Source: Corynebacterium sp. HMSC074A01 (GTDB taxonomy: Bacteria; Actinomycetota; Actinomycetes; Mycobacteriales; Mycobacteriaceae). Taken from it: a stretch of DNA of 64,000 bases. Below the pieces are notes generated by a model. It had not been told where the DNA came from. It saw nothing but the letters and a program-made list of their open reading frames with translations, and did no database searches. This document shows, piece by piece, positions 35,801 through 43,385 of the stretch (the stretch's first letter is position 1; each line of letters starts with the position of its first letter). The translations under genes were made by a program, and so were the position numbers. Where the stretch lies: contig NZ_KV825630.1 in NCBI RefSeq assembly GCF_001831515.1, forward strand, positions 164,804-228,803, given 5' to 3'.

Positions 35801-35922
35801 CGCGGAAAGGTACCGTCCGGCACATCCGCAAAGGTGAGCACCCGGTGACCGGAGACCTGCTCAACCCAGATGTTGAGCCCGGACTCCGGCAACCAAAGTC
35901 CGTGGAGCAGGTATTGAGGCAT
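32833..35922 (-). CDS. SNF2-family DEAD/DEAH helicase (HelZ-like)
   Basis: 1029-residue ATP-dependent DNA translocase. The first ~560 residues are the actinobacterial SNF2-associated N-terminal region, including an acidic linker. The motor follows: motif I 'ADDMGLGKTLQLLALL', Ia 'LVVAPTSVVGNW', motif II 'DEAQ' in 'VVCDEAQAIKN', motif III 'LTGTPIEN'. The C-lobe has 'IFTQYKAF', 'LLSLKAGGTGLNLT' and 'DRAFRIGQRKDV'. ATG 35922 follows AAGGGTGGGT. It leads a minus-strand operon with the SWIM gene and probably the SbcD/SbcC-like pair. Confidence 0.92.
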   Translation of the reverse strand: MPQYLLHGLWLPESGLNIWVEQVSGHRVLTFADVPDGTFPRLVTELLAGNHFRGRAPITLQTPKGKQVTLRAPTATFSPTRTVAALDKLSLLDDDQRATLAPDLKWLIHAYQGLAQFVRAGRVTIHVPKRDAHFYAQFKLGTGVKERGWLAQMVAAAPGVIVLNDPNISEDLAQTLTHWIATERLHAMGVPARVRPYPWHDFVASLVFGTPLRRGGASLVSKINDWSGSITAANLQLVFLVEAPDDEPDDAESAESAESTGELTWPVRVQVRADADAPRPVRQSDYDAQTAQTLRDTLQRAIDVSELVDYRRHGGFRDLRSGDWDCYLSTEEIVRFVETEASKLQQAGFTVMLPKAWSRAVTSAKLKVSKPENPYDSSTVTRIGFDQLVEYDWRISVGDTELTEAEMKELINSKTGLIKLRGEWVLANGKDLSRTRQYMKKLQRSALEEAKAAVERAENLAELAEAAGSDDAEALRAAATQAQQRYEELLKDEGEGVVSAAELRQLALESLTEEPIEFTGSTWFTSLLGGQDRPAPERVEIPDTVHAHLREYQRRGVDWLDFMSRNNLGAVLADDMGLGKTLQLLALLAVEHEADRVQGPTLVVAPTSVVGNWAREAARFVPDLDVVVHHGSGRAKGMELVEKLSGADLVITSYGVVGRDARELALVEWDHVVCDEAQAIKNSGTQASKSVRAIPARHRIALTGTPIENKLAELRSLLDWVNPGMLGSQAFFRNHFAKAIESQRDEELAAEMGQRLQRLTAPFILRRVKTDAAIIDDLPEKREHVIAVDMTDEQAALYTALVGSTKQELERREGMARRGLVLATITRIKQVCNHPAHFLGDGSPVTVKGKQRSGKVAKLMELLFQAVEQGERVLIFTQYKAFGDLLQPYLSEQLGEEIPFLHGGVGKSARDAMVERFQRDDGPRAMLLSLKAGGTGLNLTAASVVVHMDRWWNPAVENQATDRAFRIGQRKDVTVYKMITKGTMEESIQDILDGKMQLAGTVVGEGEGWITELDTEDLSRLISYRGRQE

Positions 35923-36046
35923 ACCCACCCTTATACCACCTCGAAAATTTCGCGCATCTGATTGGTTCTTGCCCAAACGCACCCGTCCCCCTGTTACACT
36001 ACGGAATCTGTAACCCAATTCACACTATAACCCCAAGGAGATGCAG

Positions 36047-37609
36047 ATGTCTGACAGCTTCTGGCTTGTCGTCGCCATCGTGCTCTACTTCGGCGTCATG
36101 GTGGCCATCGGATTTTACTCCTGGCTGCAGACACAGAAGTATGATGACTACGTACTCGGCGACCGCGGCCTCCACCCCTTCGTCGCCGGACTCTCCGCCG
36201 GTGCCTCCGATATGTCCGGCTGGCTACTCATGGGCCTGCCCGGCGCGCTGTTCGTCTCCGGCATGAGCGAGCTATGGATCGCCATCGGCTTGCTCATCGG
36301 TTCCTGGTGCAACTGGAAGTGGGTCGCCCCGCGCCTGCGCGCCTACACCGAAGTCTCCAACGACTCGATCACGCTGCCCAGCTTCTTTGAGAACCGCACC
36401 CGCGACTCCTCGCGCGTGCTGCGCGTCGTCGCCTCGCTGATCATCATCTTCTTCTTCACCTTCTACGTCTCCTCCGGCATGGTCTCCGGCGGCCGCTACT
36501 ACGAGTCCACCTTCGGCGGCGAGTACCTCGTGGGCATGCTTATCGTCGGCTCGATCACCGTGCTCTACACCTTCATCGGCGGCTTCCTGGCCGTCTCTTA
36601 CACGGATGTGGTGCAGGGCGTGCTGATGTTCCTCGCCCTGATCACCGTCCCGATCATGGCGCTGATCGCCGTGGACAACCCGGGCGAGCTCTTCACGTAT
36701 GCCACCGACCACTCCTACGGTCCGTGGCCGGAGGGCAACCCGACCTTCTTCAACATGGTCGCCGGTGTGTCTGCCGCCACCATCATCGGCAACATCGCCT
36801 GGGGCCTGGGCTACTTCGGCCAGCCCCACATTGTCACCCGCTTCATGGCGCTGCGCTCGCCCTCTGAGGCCACCGCCGCGCGCCGCTCCGGCATCATCTG
36901 GGTCACCTTCTGCTTCCTCGGCGCGATCTTCACCGCGCTTGTCGGCACCCTGTTCTTCTCCCAGACCACGCACTCCGTGACCGACCAGGAAGGCTTCGAA
37001 ACCATCTTCCTGGACCTGGCGCGCATCCTCTTCCACCCGCTCATCGCCGGCCTGGTGCTCACCGCCGTGCTCGCAGCGATCATGTCCACCATGTCGTCTC
37101 AGCTGCTGGTCACCTCGTCCGCGCTGGTGGAAGACCTCTTCCGCATCTTCCGCAAGGAAGCCAGCCAGACCACCCTGCTGGTCGCCTCCCGCACCATGGT
37201 CGTGGTCATCGCGTTGATCGCCATGCTCATGGCGTTTAACCCCTCCGACACCATCCTCGGCCTGGTCGGCTTCGCCTGGGCCGGCTTCGGTGCCGCCTTC
37301 GGCCCCGTCATCGTCGCCGCCCTGTACTGGCGCAGGCTCACCGCGCCGGGCGCGATCGCCGGCATGATCGTCGGCGCCGTCACCGTCTTCGTGTGGGGCT
37401 CCGTCGACGCGCTCTCCGGCATGATCTACGAGATCGTCCCGGGCGTCCTCTTCGCCACCATCGCCATGGTGCTCGTCTCCCTGGCCACCAAGCCCAAGCC
37501 GGGCGTGGCCGAGGAGTTCGACACCGCAGTCGCCGTCACCAACTACGCCTTCGCCCACCCCGAGGCGAACTTCCACGAGTCGCTCGAAGCCATCGAGCGC
37601 AAAAACTAA
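36047..37609 (+). CDS. putP: Sodium/proline symporter PutP
   Basis: 520-residue sodium:solute symporter (SSS family) with ~13 transmembrane helices. 'LGDRGLHPFVAGLSAGASDMSGWLLMGLPGA' near the N-terminus and 'GFGAAFGPVIVAALYWRRLTAPGA' near the C-terminus are diagnostic for PutP. The start at 36047 is preferred over the ATG at 36041 because AAGGAG ends directly before the latter and is 6 nt from the former. It is followed by a terminator-like hairpin. Confidence 0.94.
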   Translation: MSDSFWLVVAIVLYFGVMVAIGFYSWLQTQKYDDYVLGDRGLHPFVAGLSAGASDMSGWLLMGLPGALFVSGMSELWIAIGLLIGSWCNWKWVAPRLRAYTEVSNDSITLPSFFENRTRDSSRVLRVVASLIIIFFFTFYVSSGMVSGGRYYESTFGGEYLVGMLIVGSITVLYTFIGGFLAVSYTDVVQGVLMFLALITVPIMALIAVDNPGELFTYATDHSYGPWPEGNPTFFNMVAGVSAATIIGNIAWGLGYFGQPHIVTRFMALRSPSEATAARRSGIIWVTFCFLGAIFTALVGTLFFSQTTHSVTDQEGFETIFLDLARILFHPLIAGLVLTAVLAAIMSTMSSQLLVTSSALVEDLFRIFRKEASQTTLLVASRTMVVVIALIAMLMAFNPSDTILGLVGFAWAGFGAAFGPVIVAALYWRRLTAPGAIAGMIVGAVTVFVWGSVDALSGMIYEIVPGVLFATIAMVLVSLATKPKPGVAEEFDTAVAVTNYAFAHPEANFHESLEAIERKN

Positions 37610-37623
37610 GGGAACCGCGGCAC

Positions 37624-37660
37624 GTGCGCATGCGTCTAACGATGCATGCGCACTTTTCTT
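37624..37660 (+). terminator. Terminator after putP (overlaps the next gene's start codon)
   Basis: Perfect 10-bp stem GTGCGCATGC/GCATGCGCAC (37624-37633, 37644-37653) with a 10-nt loop and TTTTCTTGTTCTCTT. It lies 14 nt after the putP stop. The ATG of the HNH gene (37646) is inside its right arm. Confidence 0.8.
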
Positions 37661-38260
37661 GTTCTCTTAAGCGTTGCCACACTTCTCATCGTCCCCTTCC
37701 CCACCCCACGCAGCCACTTCGGCGTCAGCGCGGGCCCGCCGCGCGCCACGGTGCTCGGCTACAGCCGCGATGCCTTCGGCACCGGCTGGGCCCCGCTTGC
37801 CGACGGTTGCACCACCCGCCAAGCAGCCCTCACCGCCACCTTCGGCGCTTCCCATGTTGTTGCCGAAACCCCGGGCAGCTGCCCCGCCCCGCGCGACGCG
37901 CCCGTTGCCGGGCCCTATACCGGCGAGCCCATCACCCCTTCTGACGTGGAGTTAGACCACGTCCTTCCCCTTTCCGCCGCCTGGGACTTAGGTGCCCACG
38001 CGTGGGACCAGTCTCGCCGCGAAGCTTTTGCCAACGACCCGCTCAACCTCGTCGTCGTCGCGGCCGCCGCCAACCAGCAAAAATCCGACCAGCTGCCCAG
38101 CGAATGGATGCCGTCCAAACGCGCGCAGCGCTGCGCCTACGCGCACCGGCTTGCCGATGTCGCCCGCACCTACGAGCTTCCGCTTCCACGCGCCGATCTA
38201 CGCGAGATGCGCCGGGCCTGCGGCGGCATTGCCGGTCTTCTTGGCGCTCGCGCCATGTGA
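37646..38260 (+). CDS. Secreted HNH-type nuclease (DUF1524/GmrSD C-terminal-like)
   Basis: 204-residue exported protein. Residues 1-~25 are a signal peptide (MRTFLVLLSVATLLIVPFPT). The nuclease core is 'VELDHVLPLSAAWDLGAHAW' with the catalytic D-H pair, then 'FANDPLNLVVVAAAANQQKSDQLPSEWMPS', the N..N..K pattern of DUF1524-type His-Me finger nucleases. Secreted members are common in Corynebacterium and may degrade extracellular DNA. The start codon has no ribosome binding site and lies in a hairpin arm. Confidence 0.85.
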   Translation: MRTFLVLLSVATLLIVPFPTPRSHFGVSAGPPRATVLGYSRDAFGTGWAPLADGCTTRQAALTATFGASHVVAETPGSCPAPRDAPVAGPYTGEPITPSDVELDHVLPLSAAWDLGAHAWDQSRREAFANDPLNLVVVAAAANQQKSDQLPSEWMPSKRAQRCAYAHRLADVARTYELPLPRADLREMRRACGGIAGLLGARAM

Positions 38261-38300
38261 ACTGTGACGATATTGCCCGCTTGCCGTAAGGTGGTGCAGC

Positions 38301-38783
38301 ATGGTTACCTTTTTCACTGCTCTGCACGTGGTCGCAGCGATCATCCTGCTCGGCCCCGTCGTCGTGTCCACCTCCATGTTCCCCAAGCATGCCGTCGAGG
38401 CCCGCACCGGTAGCGAGGAGGCCACCGGCCGCGCCTCCGTGCTGCACAAGGTGACGAATACCTACGGCATGCTCTCCGTCCTGGTCCCGCTGCTCGGCGG
38501 GCTGGTCATGGCCACCGACTGGGGCGCATACAAGACCAACTACTTCCTCCACACCGCGATCATCCTGTCTGTGATCGCGTGGGGCCTGCTCTTCTTCATG
38601 GTCATCCCCCAGCAGCGCGCCATCATGGGCTCGCTCGGCGCACTCTCCCCCGCCGACGGCGACGCATCCGACGCCGCGTCGAACTTCGAAAAGGCCAAGG
38701 CGAAGGCCGCCGCAGGCGCTGGCATCTTCAACCTGCTGTGGCTGCTCACCTTCATCCTGATGTTCCTGCCGGCCCCGGCCTAA
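38301..38783 (+). CDS. Small integral membrane protein (DUF2269-like)
   Basis: 160-residue protein with four hydrophobic segments (residues ~5-25, 57-75, 82-105, 135-157). Between helices 3 and 4 is an Ala/Asp-rich soluble stretch. Its helix pattern and 'FFTALHVVAAIILLGPVV' opening resemble DUF2269/CopD-like membrane proteins. The ATG follows TAAGGTGGTGCAGC. It is monocistronic with its own terminator. Function unknown. Confidence 0.75.
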   Translation: MVTFFTALHVVAAIILLGPVVVSTSMFPKHAVEARTGSEEATGRASVLHKVTNTYGMLSVLVPLLGGLVMATDWGAYKTNYFLHTAIILSVIAWGLLFFMVIPQQRAIMGSLGALSPADGDASDAASNFEKAKAKAAAGAGIFNLLWLLTFILMFLPAPA

Positions 38784-38801
38784 CGCGCCGCTTACGCTTT
38801 C

Positions 38802-38830
38802 AGCCCCGCATACCCGGTGCGGGGCTTTTT
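38802..38830 (+). terminator. Terminator after the small membrane protein gene
   Basis: 9-bp stem AGCCCCGCA/TGCGGGGCT with loop TACCCGG followed by TTTT, 18 nt after the stop codon. Confidence 0.88.
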
Positions 38831-39080
38831 AGTGCATAAACTGCTGCGCGAGTTCACTTTTTGGGAGTAAAAATCACTATTGACGCTGTCACCTGCGGGT
38901 TTGGTGCAGGTGGTGTGGCCTGACCACCGCGGGCGGCTGCTGCCTGTCGAGATTCGAGATCTCGCTGAGCGAAAACCGAACGGAGACCGCCCTCGCATCG
39001 ATGTGTGCTTCGCTGACTGGCCGCCTGCTGATGGTCTGCACACCTGTGACCATATTGCGGATTTGGGGTGAGCGGTCGGG
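38831..39080. other. Intergenic region with a duplicated protease 3' end
   Basis: No convincing gene. Bases 38825-38852 (CTTTTTAGTGCATAAACTGC and on) match 39366-39393, the 3' end of the protease gene at 39369-40277, at 26 of 28 positions. Read on the minus strand this gives the tail L-A-Q-Q-F-M-H-stop against L-A-Q-Q-F-M-R-stop, so a paralogous gene end or duplication scar lies here. A 63-codon frame (38880-39071, plus, TTG start) is present but unsupported. Confidence 0.4.
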
Positions 39081-39320
39081 TCCAAATGGAGCTAGCTCCA
39101 TTTAGGCTCGCGCCGGTCGGAAAAGCCCAGGTCGCACGTCGCCGGACTTCCCAAATGGAGCTAGCTCCATTTGGACTCGGGCCGGTTGTAAAAGCCCAGG
39201 TCGCGTGTCATCGATCTTCCCAAAAGGAGCTAGCTCCATTTAGACCAACCCCGGACACAAAAGACCAGGTCGCACGTCACCGGACTTCCCAAAAGGAGCT
39301 AGCTCCATTTAGACCTACGC
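39081..39320 (+). repeat. Tandem 69-bp palindrome-bearing repeat, 3.5 units
   Basis: Units begin at 39081, 39150, 39219 and 39288 (last one partial). Each carries the perfect palindrome GGAGCTAGCTCC flanked by AAA(T/A) and ATTT, then AAAAG(C/A)CCAGGTCGC at a fixed offset and a CGTC..CGGACTT(CCC) end. Copies are about 80-90% alike, including the parts between palindromes. The plus strand is an open 23-residue-periodic frame, but this is a by-product of a 69-nt period. It lies between two convergent gene ends, like the inverted copy at 19159-19239. Confidence 0.92.
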
Positions 39321-39368
39321 TGTCGGGAGTGCTTCGCTGCCAGCCGTCCGCGGCCGCGGAAGACCTTT

Positions 39369-40277
39369 TTAGCGCATAAACTGCTGCGCCAGCTGGGCCA
39401 GCTGCGCGAGAAGCGGCACGAGCACCACCAGGATCGGGATGACAATCGAGAGGATCTCGCCCGGGGTCATCTCCGAGCTCGAGGACTCCTTTTCCGAGGA
39501 GGAACTCTTCGAAGACTTGGAGCTTCTATCAATCAGCTCATCATAGACACCCGCAGAATCCAGGCCCGCCGCAGCGAGGAACTCGCGGGAGCCCTCCTCA
39601 TTGCCAATCAGGCGGCCGTCGCGTGGGGCGGCGCCCCATCCCATCGGCTTGCCCTCGACGCGGACCCTACCGACCGTCGCGGTGCCCACTTTGCCCGGCG
39701 TGGCAGGGCCGATCGAGGCCACGCCTACAAGACCGCGCCCCGGGATCCACACCGGGCCGCCGGAATCCCCCGGTCGCCAATACGCGCCGCGGATGGCAAA
39801 GCTCTGCCCCGTTGCCCGGTAGAACGTCCCGCACGTGATGTCCTTGGTGCCCTTGTGGGAGGTCTCGCCGTGGTAGCAGACTTCCTCGCCGCGCTTCACG
39901 TCGTTCGGGTCGATGATGGTATCGCCCGAGTACGGGTTGCCGCCCAACTGCACGTCGCGGTCCCACTGGATGTAGCCCCAGTCGTTGGAAAACAGCTCGT
40001 CGTAGCGCGTCGACGGGTGGAAGGTGCCGATCTCGCGGCTGTGCGCGTTCGTGGTGCGGTCGATGATGCGCACCCGGTCGCCCTCCCGGCCGCAGTGTGC
40101 CGCCGTGTAGCCTATGCGCATCTCTTGGTCCACGTACCCCAGCGTGCAATTCCCGATGCTCGTGGAAATCGCCAGCCCTTGCTCCGGGATCGGGGCCGGT
40201 GCCGCGTGCGCCACAACCGGAGCCAAGCAAAGAGAGGAAACAACGGCGGCTGCGAGACACGCGCGGGAAGTATTCAC
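39369..40277 (-). CDS. Secreted trypsin-like serine protease with C-terminal membrane anchor
   Basis: 302-residue S1-family (chymotrypsin fold) protease. A signal peptide (1-~26, cleaved after AHA) precedes the catalytic domain: His in 'GYTAAHCGREG', Asp in 'SNDWGYIQWD', Ser in 'RPGDSGGPVW'. After a Ser/Lys/Glu linker ('RSSKSSKSSSSEKESSSS') a C-terminal helix 'ILSIVIPILVVLVPLLAQLA' anchors it in the membrane. Start is GTG. The paralog immediately upstream (40317-41138) shares most motifs. Confidence 0.9.
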   Translation of the reverse strand: MNTSRACLAAAVVSSLCLAPVVAHAAPAPIPEQGLAISTSIGNCTLGYVDQEMRIGYTAAHCGREGDRVRIIDRTTNAHSREIGTFHPSTRYDELFSNDWGYIQWDRDVQLGGNPYSGDTIIDPNDVKRGEEVCYHGETSHKGTKDITCGTFYRATGQSFAIRGAYWRPGDSGGPVWIPGRGLVGVASIGPATPGKVGTATVGRVRVEGKPMGWGAAPRDGRLIGNEEGSREFLAAAGLDSAGVYDELIDRSSKSSKSSSSEKESSSSEMTPGEILSIVIPILVVLVPLLAQLAQLAQQFMR

Positions 40278-40316
40278 GTTTATTCACCTTCGGTGAGAAA
40301 AAGCTGTATTACCCCT

Positions 40317-41138
40317 CTAAGAATAGTGCACCGCAGAGGGGGACGGGAGCCCAAAGCGCGACAAGACTCCAAACACGGTACTCACCACGCGACGCACCGA
40401 TTCCCCAACCGGGCCAACCGCAGACCCACCTGCTGACACCGGCGCGACCAGGTTCTCCATGTACAGCCCCATCAGCTGCACCTCAGTCACCGCGGGCCCA
40501 TCGTGCGGCACCACGCCGACGACAAAGTTGGCTCCGCCCACAACCGGCAGCTGCCGCGCTGCCCACTGGCTCGAGATCACGCCCACGAAGCCGCGGCCGG
40601 GCACCCACATCGGCCCGCCAGAGTCGCCGGGGCGGGTCAGTGGGGCGTCGACAAAGAACGTGTTGCCCACAGATCCGGCGAACTTGCCGCAGGTCGAGCC
40701 GCGGCCGCCGTGGCTGGCATTGCCGTGGTAGCACACGGTTTCGCCCAGCGCGATGTTGTTTGGGTGCACCCACCGGTTCCCGGAGTGCGGATTGCCGCCA
40801 ACGGCCACGCCGCGGTCCCACTGGATCGCCGCCCAGTCGTTGCCCAGGCGTTGGTCGTAGGCCTTGGAACGGTAAAACGTGCCAACCTGCCTGCTCACAG
40901 CACCGGTGGCCGGATCAAGCACGGCAACCCTGCCACCCTCACGACCGCAGTGCGCGGCGACGAGGCTGCGGTGGCGAGCAGGATCACTGAACCCAACCGT
41001 GCACATGCCGCCGTCGGTCACGATCACCGACCCCTGGCTCACCCGCGGCGCGGCCGCCGCTTGAGGCGCAACCATGGCCACAACTGCGAAAAGCGTAGCG
41101 ACGATCCCCATCGCCAGGGTCCGGGGCAGTTGTTGCAT
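40317..41138 (-). CDS. Secreted trypsin-like serine protease
   Basis: 273-residue S1-family protease, paralog of the next gene. Signal peptide residues 1-~29 (cleaved after AAA), then His in 'LVAAHCGREGG', Asp in 'GNDWAAIQWD', Ser in 'RPGDSGGPMWVPGRGFVGV', and two disulfide-forming Cys pairs shared with the paralog. No C-terminal anchor is evident, so it is probably released. ATG 41138 follows AGGAAGG. The paralog starts 39 nt downstream, indicating tandem duplication with one operon. Confidence 0.9.
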   Translation of the reverse strand: MQQLPRTLAMGIVATLFAVVAMVAPQAAAAPRVSQGSVIVTDGGMCTVGFSDPARHRSLVAAHCGREGGRVAVLDPATGAVSRQVGTFYRSKAYDQRLGNDWAAIQWDRGVAVGGNPHSGNRWVHPNNIALGETVCYHGNASHGGRGSTCGKFAGSVGNTFFVDAPLTRPGDSGGPMWVPGRGFVGVISSQWAARQLPVVGGANFVVGVVPHDGPAVTEVQLMGLYMENLVAPVSAGGSAVGPVGESVRRVVSTVFGVLSRFGLPSPSAVHYS

Positions 41139-41205
41139 AACTTCCTTCCTTGCGGCCAGTGTGCGAAAACTCACCTCACTGTACTGCCCTTGCGCACAGC
41201 TGCAC

Positions 41206-41235
41206 AAAAGGAAAAACGGGCCCGAAGGCCCGTTT
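41206..41235 (-). terminator. Terminator of the DEAD-box helicase gene
   Basis: On the minus strand a perfect 9-bp stem AAACGGGCC/GGCCCGTTT closes a TTCG tetraloop and runs into TTTTTCCTTTT, 12 nt after the helicase stop. Confidence 0.92.
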
Positions 41236-41247
41236 CTTCACATGCAG

Positions 41248-43293
41248 CTAGTCCCAGTTACGGTTGCCGCGGCCGCGGCGATCGTCCCGACGCCCCCGGC
41301 GGTCGTCCCGGCGGCCACGATGGCCTCGGTGGTCATCGAAGTCACCACGACGCCCGCGCCCACCGCGATCGCGCGGCGGCGCACCGTGGTCGCGCTGAAT
41401 GTTAATCAGCTGACCCGAGATGCGGGTGTCCGAAAGCCGGTCGAGCACCTGCTTATCCAGCTTCTTCGGCAGCTCCACCAGCGTGAAATCGCCGCCGATG
41501 GTGATGCGCCCAAAGTCCTTTGAGCTTAGGCCACCCTCGTTCGCCAGCGCACCGACGATCGCGCCCGGGCGGACATGCTGGCGCTTGCCCACATCAAGGC
41601 GATAGGTGTCGAAGTTCTCGCTGTCGTTGTGGCGGCGCTTGCCGCGGCCACGATCCTCACGGCCATCGCGCCCATCGCGGCCGCGCCCACGGCCGCGGTC
41701 GTCGCGGTCCCAGCGGTCGCGGCGATCCCGACGGTCGCGCTTGTCTTTCGGCGGCTCCTTCATGAGGAACTCGTCGCCAGCCAGCGCCTGTGTGGCCAGG
41801 GCCGCGGCGATGTCGTCCATCGGCACGTTGTTCGCGGCCGAGTACTCGCGCACCATCGACTTAAACAGCTGCAGCTCGGAGGCCTCCAGGGATTCGGTGA
41901 TCGAATCCATGAACTTCACCTTGCGGCTCTCGTTGACCTCGTCGACAGTCGGCAGGTCCATCTCCTCGATTGTCGCGTTCGTCACGCGCTCGATCGAGCG
42001 CAGCATGCGACGCTCACGCGGAGTGACAAAGAGGATCGCCTCGCCGGTACGCCCCGCGCGGCCGGTACGCCCGATGCGGTGGACGTAGCTCTCCGTGTCG
42101 TTCGGGATGTCGTAGTTCAGCACGTGCGAGATGCGCTCCACATCGAGGCCGCGGGCGGCGACATCGGTGGCGACCAGGATGTCCAAGCGGCCGTCGCGAA
42201 GCTGATCGACGGTGCGCTCACGCTGCTGCTGGGCGATATCGCCGTTAATGGCGGCGGCGGAGAACCCGCGGGCGCGCAGCTTCTCGGCGATCTCCTCGGT
42301 CTCGTTCTTCGTGCGGACGAAGACGATCATCGCCTCGAACTCGGTGACCTCGAGGATGCGGGTGATCGCGTCGAGCTTGTTGCGGTGCGCGGTGAACAGG
42401 TAGCGCTGCGTGATGTTCGTATTCGTGCGCGTCTCCGACTTGACGGTCACCTCGACCGGGTCGTTGAGGTAGTCACGGGAGATCTTACGGATCGCGCGCG
42501 GCATCGTCGCCGAGAACAGCGCGACCTGCTTGTCGTCCGGGGTGTCCTCCAGGATGCGCTCCACGTCTTCCTGGAAGCCCATGTTCAGCATCTCGTCCGC
42601 CTCGTCCAGGACGAGGAAGCGCAGGTTGGAGATGTCCAGCGACCCCTTCTGCAGGTGGTCGATCACACGACCCGGGGTACCCACGATGACCTGCGCGCCG
42701 CGGCGCAGCCCGGACAGCTGAATGCCGTAGGCCTGGCCGCCGTAGATCGGCAGGATGTGCACGCCGCCAAGGTGGTCGGCGAACGACTGGAAGGAGTCGG
42801 ACACCTGCAGCGCCAGCTCGCGCGTCGGCGCAAGGATCAGCGCCTGCGGGTGACGCTTCGAGGTGTCGATGCGGCTCAAGATCGGCAGCGCAAACGCCGC
42901 GGTCTTGCCCGTACCGGTCTGCGCCAGGCCCACGACGTCGCGGTCCTGCATCAAAATCGGGATGGTCTCGGCCTGGATGGCGGACGGCTGCTCAAAGCCG
43001 ACCTTCTTGACCGCCTCTACGACCTTTTCTGGCAGGTCGAGGGTCTCGAAACCGTTCGCCGGCTTTTCCGGCTCAGCGGTTTCTTCGGCGCTCTCTACGT
43101 TCTCAGTGCTCTCTGCGTTCTCAGTGGCCTCGACAGTCTCCTGCGAAGCGCCGGCGTCCTCAGCGCTGCCCGCATCCCTGGTGTCTTCTGCAGCCGACTC
43201 TTCGGCTGCGACATCCTGCGGGGTGTGCTGATTTTCCGACAAGTTCATATCCGGCCCATTTTCGCTGCCGGTCGCGTTTTCGGAAGTGCTCAT
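41248..43293 (-). CDS. deaD: DEAD-box RNA helicase (DeaD/CsdA type)
   Basis: 681-residue ATP-dependent RNA helicase. A ~75-residue acidic, Glu/Ala/Ser-rich N-terminal extension precedes the core: Q-motif, 'AQTGTGKTAAF', 'PTRELA', 'GTPGRVIDHL', 'LDEADEMLNMGF', 'SATMP', 'ATDVAARGLDVERI' and 'HRIGRTGRAGR'. The C-terminal part has a DbpA-like RNA-binding domain and Arg/Asp/Gly-rich tracts flanking it ('DRRDRRDRWDRDDRGRGRGR'; final 'RRDDRRGRRDDRRGRGNRNW'). Such helicases act in cold-shock ribosome assembly and mRNA decay. ATG 43293 is preferred; a second ATG lies at 43248. Confidence 0.93.
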   Translation of the reverse strand: MSTSENATGSENGPDMNLSENQHTPQDVAAEESAAEDTRDAGSAEDAGASQETVEATENAESTENVESAEETAEPEKPANGFETLDLPEKVVEAVKKVGFEQPSAIQAETIPILMQDRDVVGLAQTGTGKTAAFALPILSRIDTSKRHPQALILAPTRELALQVSDSFQSFADHLGGVHILPIYGGQAYGIQLSGLRRGAQVIVGTPGRVIDHLQKGSLDISNLRFLVLDEADEMLNMGFQEDVERILEDTPDDKQVALFSATMPRAIRKISRDYLNDPVEVTVKSETRTNTNITQRYLFTAHRNKLDAITRILEVTEFEAMIVFVRTKNETEEIAEKLRARGFSAAAINGDIAQQQRERTVDQLRDGRLDILVATDVAARGLDVERISHVLNYDIPNDTESYVHRIGRTGRAGRTGEAILFVTPRERRMLRSIERVTNATIEEMDLPTVDEVNESRKVKFMDSITESLEASELQLFKSMVREYSAANNVPMDDIAAALATQALAGDEFLMKEPPKDKRDRRDRRDRWDRDDRGRGRGRDGRDGREDRGRGKRRHNDSENFDTYRLDVGKRQHVRPGAIVGALANEGGLSSKDFGRITIGGDFTLVELPKKLDKQVLDRLSDTRISGQLINIQRDHGAPPRDRGGRGRRGDFDDHRGHRGRRDDRRGRRDDRRGRGNRNWD

Positions 43294-43385
43294 TGTCAAC
43301 CCAGCGTACGCCACCTGCCGCGACAAAACTATTCCGCGGAAACCAAATGTGACTTGTCACCCACCCAGCAGATAGTGTGTGGCGC

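Noticed and set aside
38880-39071. 63-codon plus-strand frame
   Set aside because: TTG start, poor ribosome binding site, no motif; the region carries duplication scars.
39081-39320. Possible CRISPR array
   Set aside because: Unit length is 69 nt and the parts between palindromes are similar to each other, not unique spacers; no cas genes are present.
39068-39379. 103-codon frame with repeated MELAPF..P..KAQVA units
   Set aside because: It is produced by the 69-nt (23-codon) repeat period over a palindromic DNA repeat; no ribosome binding site, and the inverted copy at 19 kb is not an equivalent gene.
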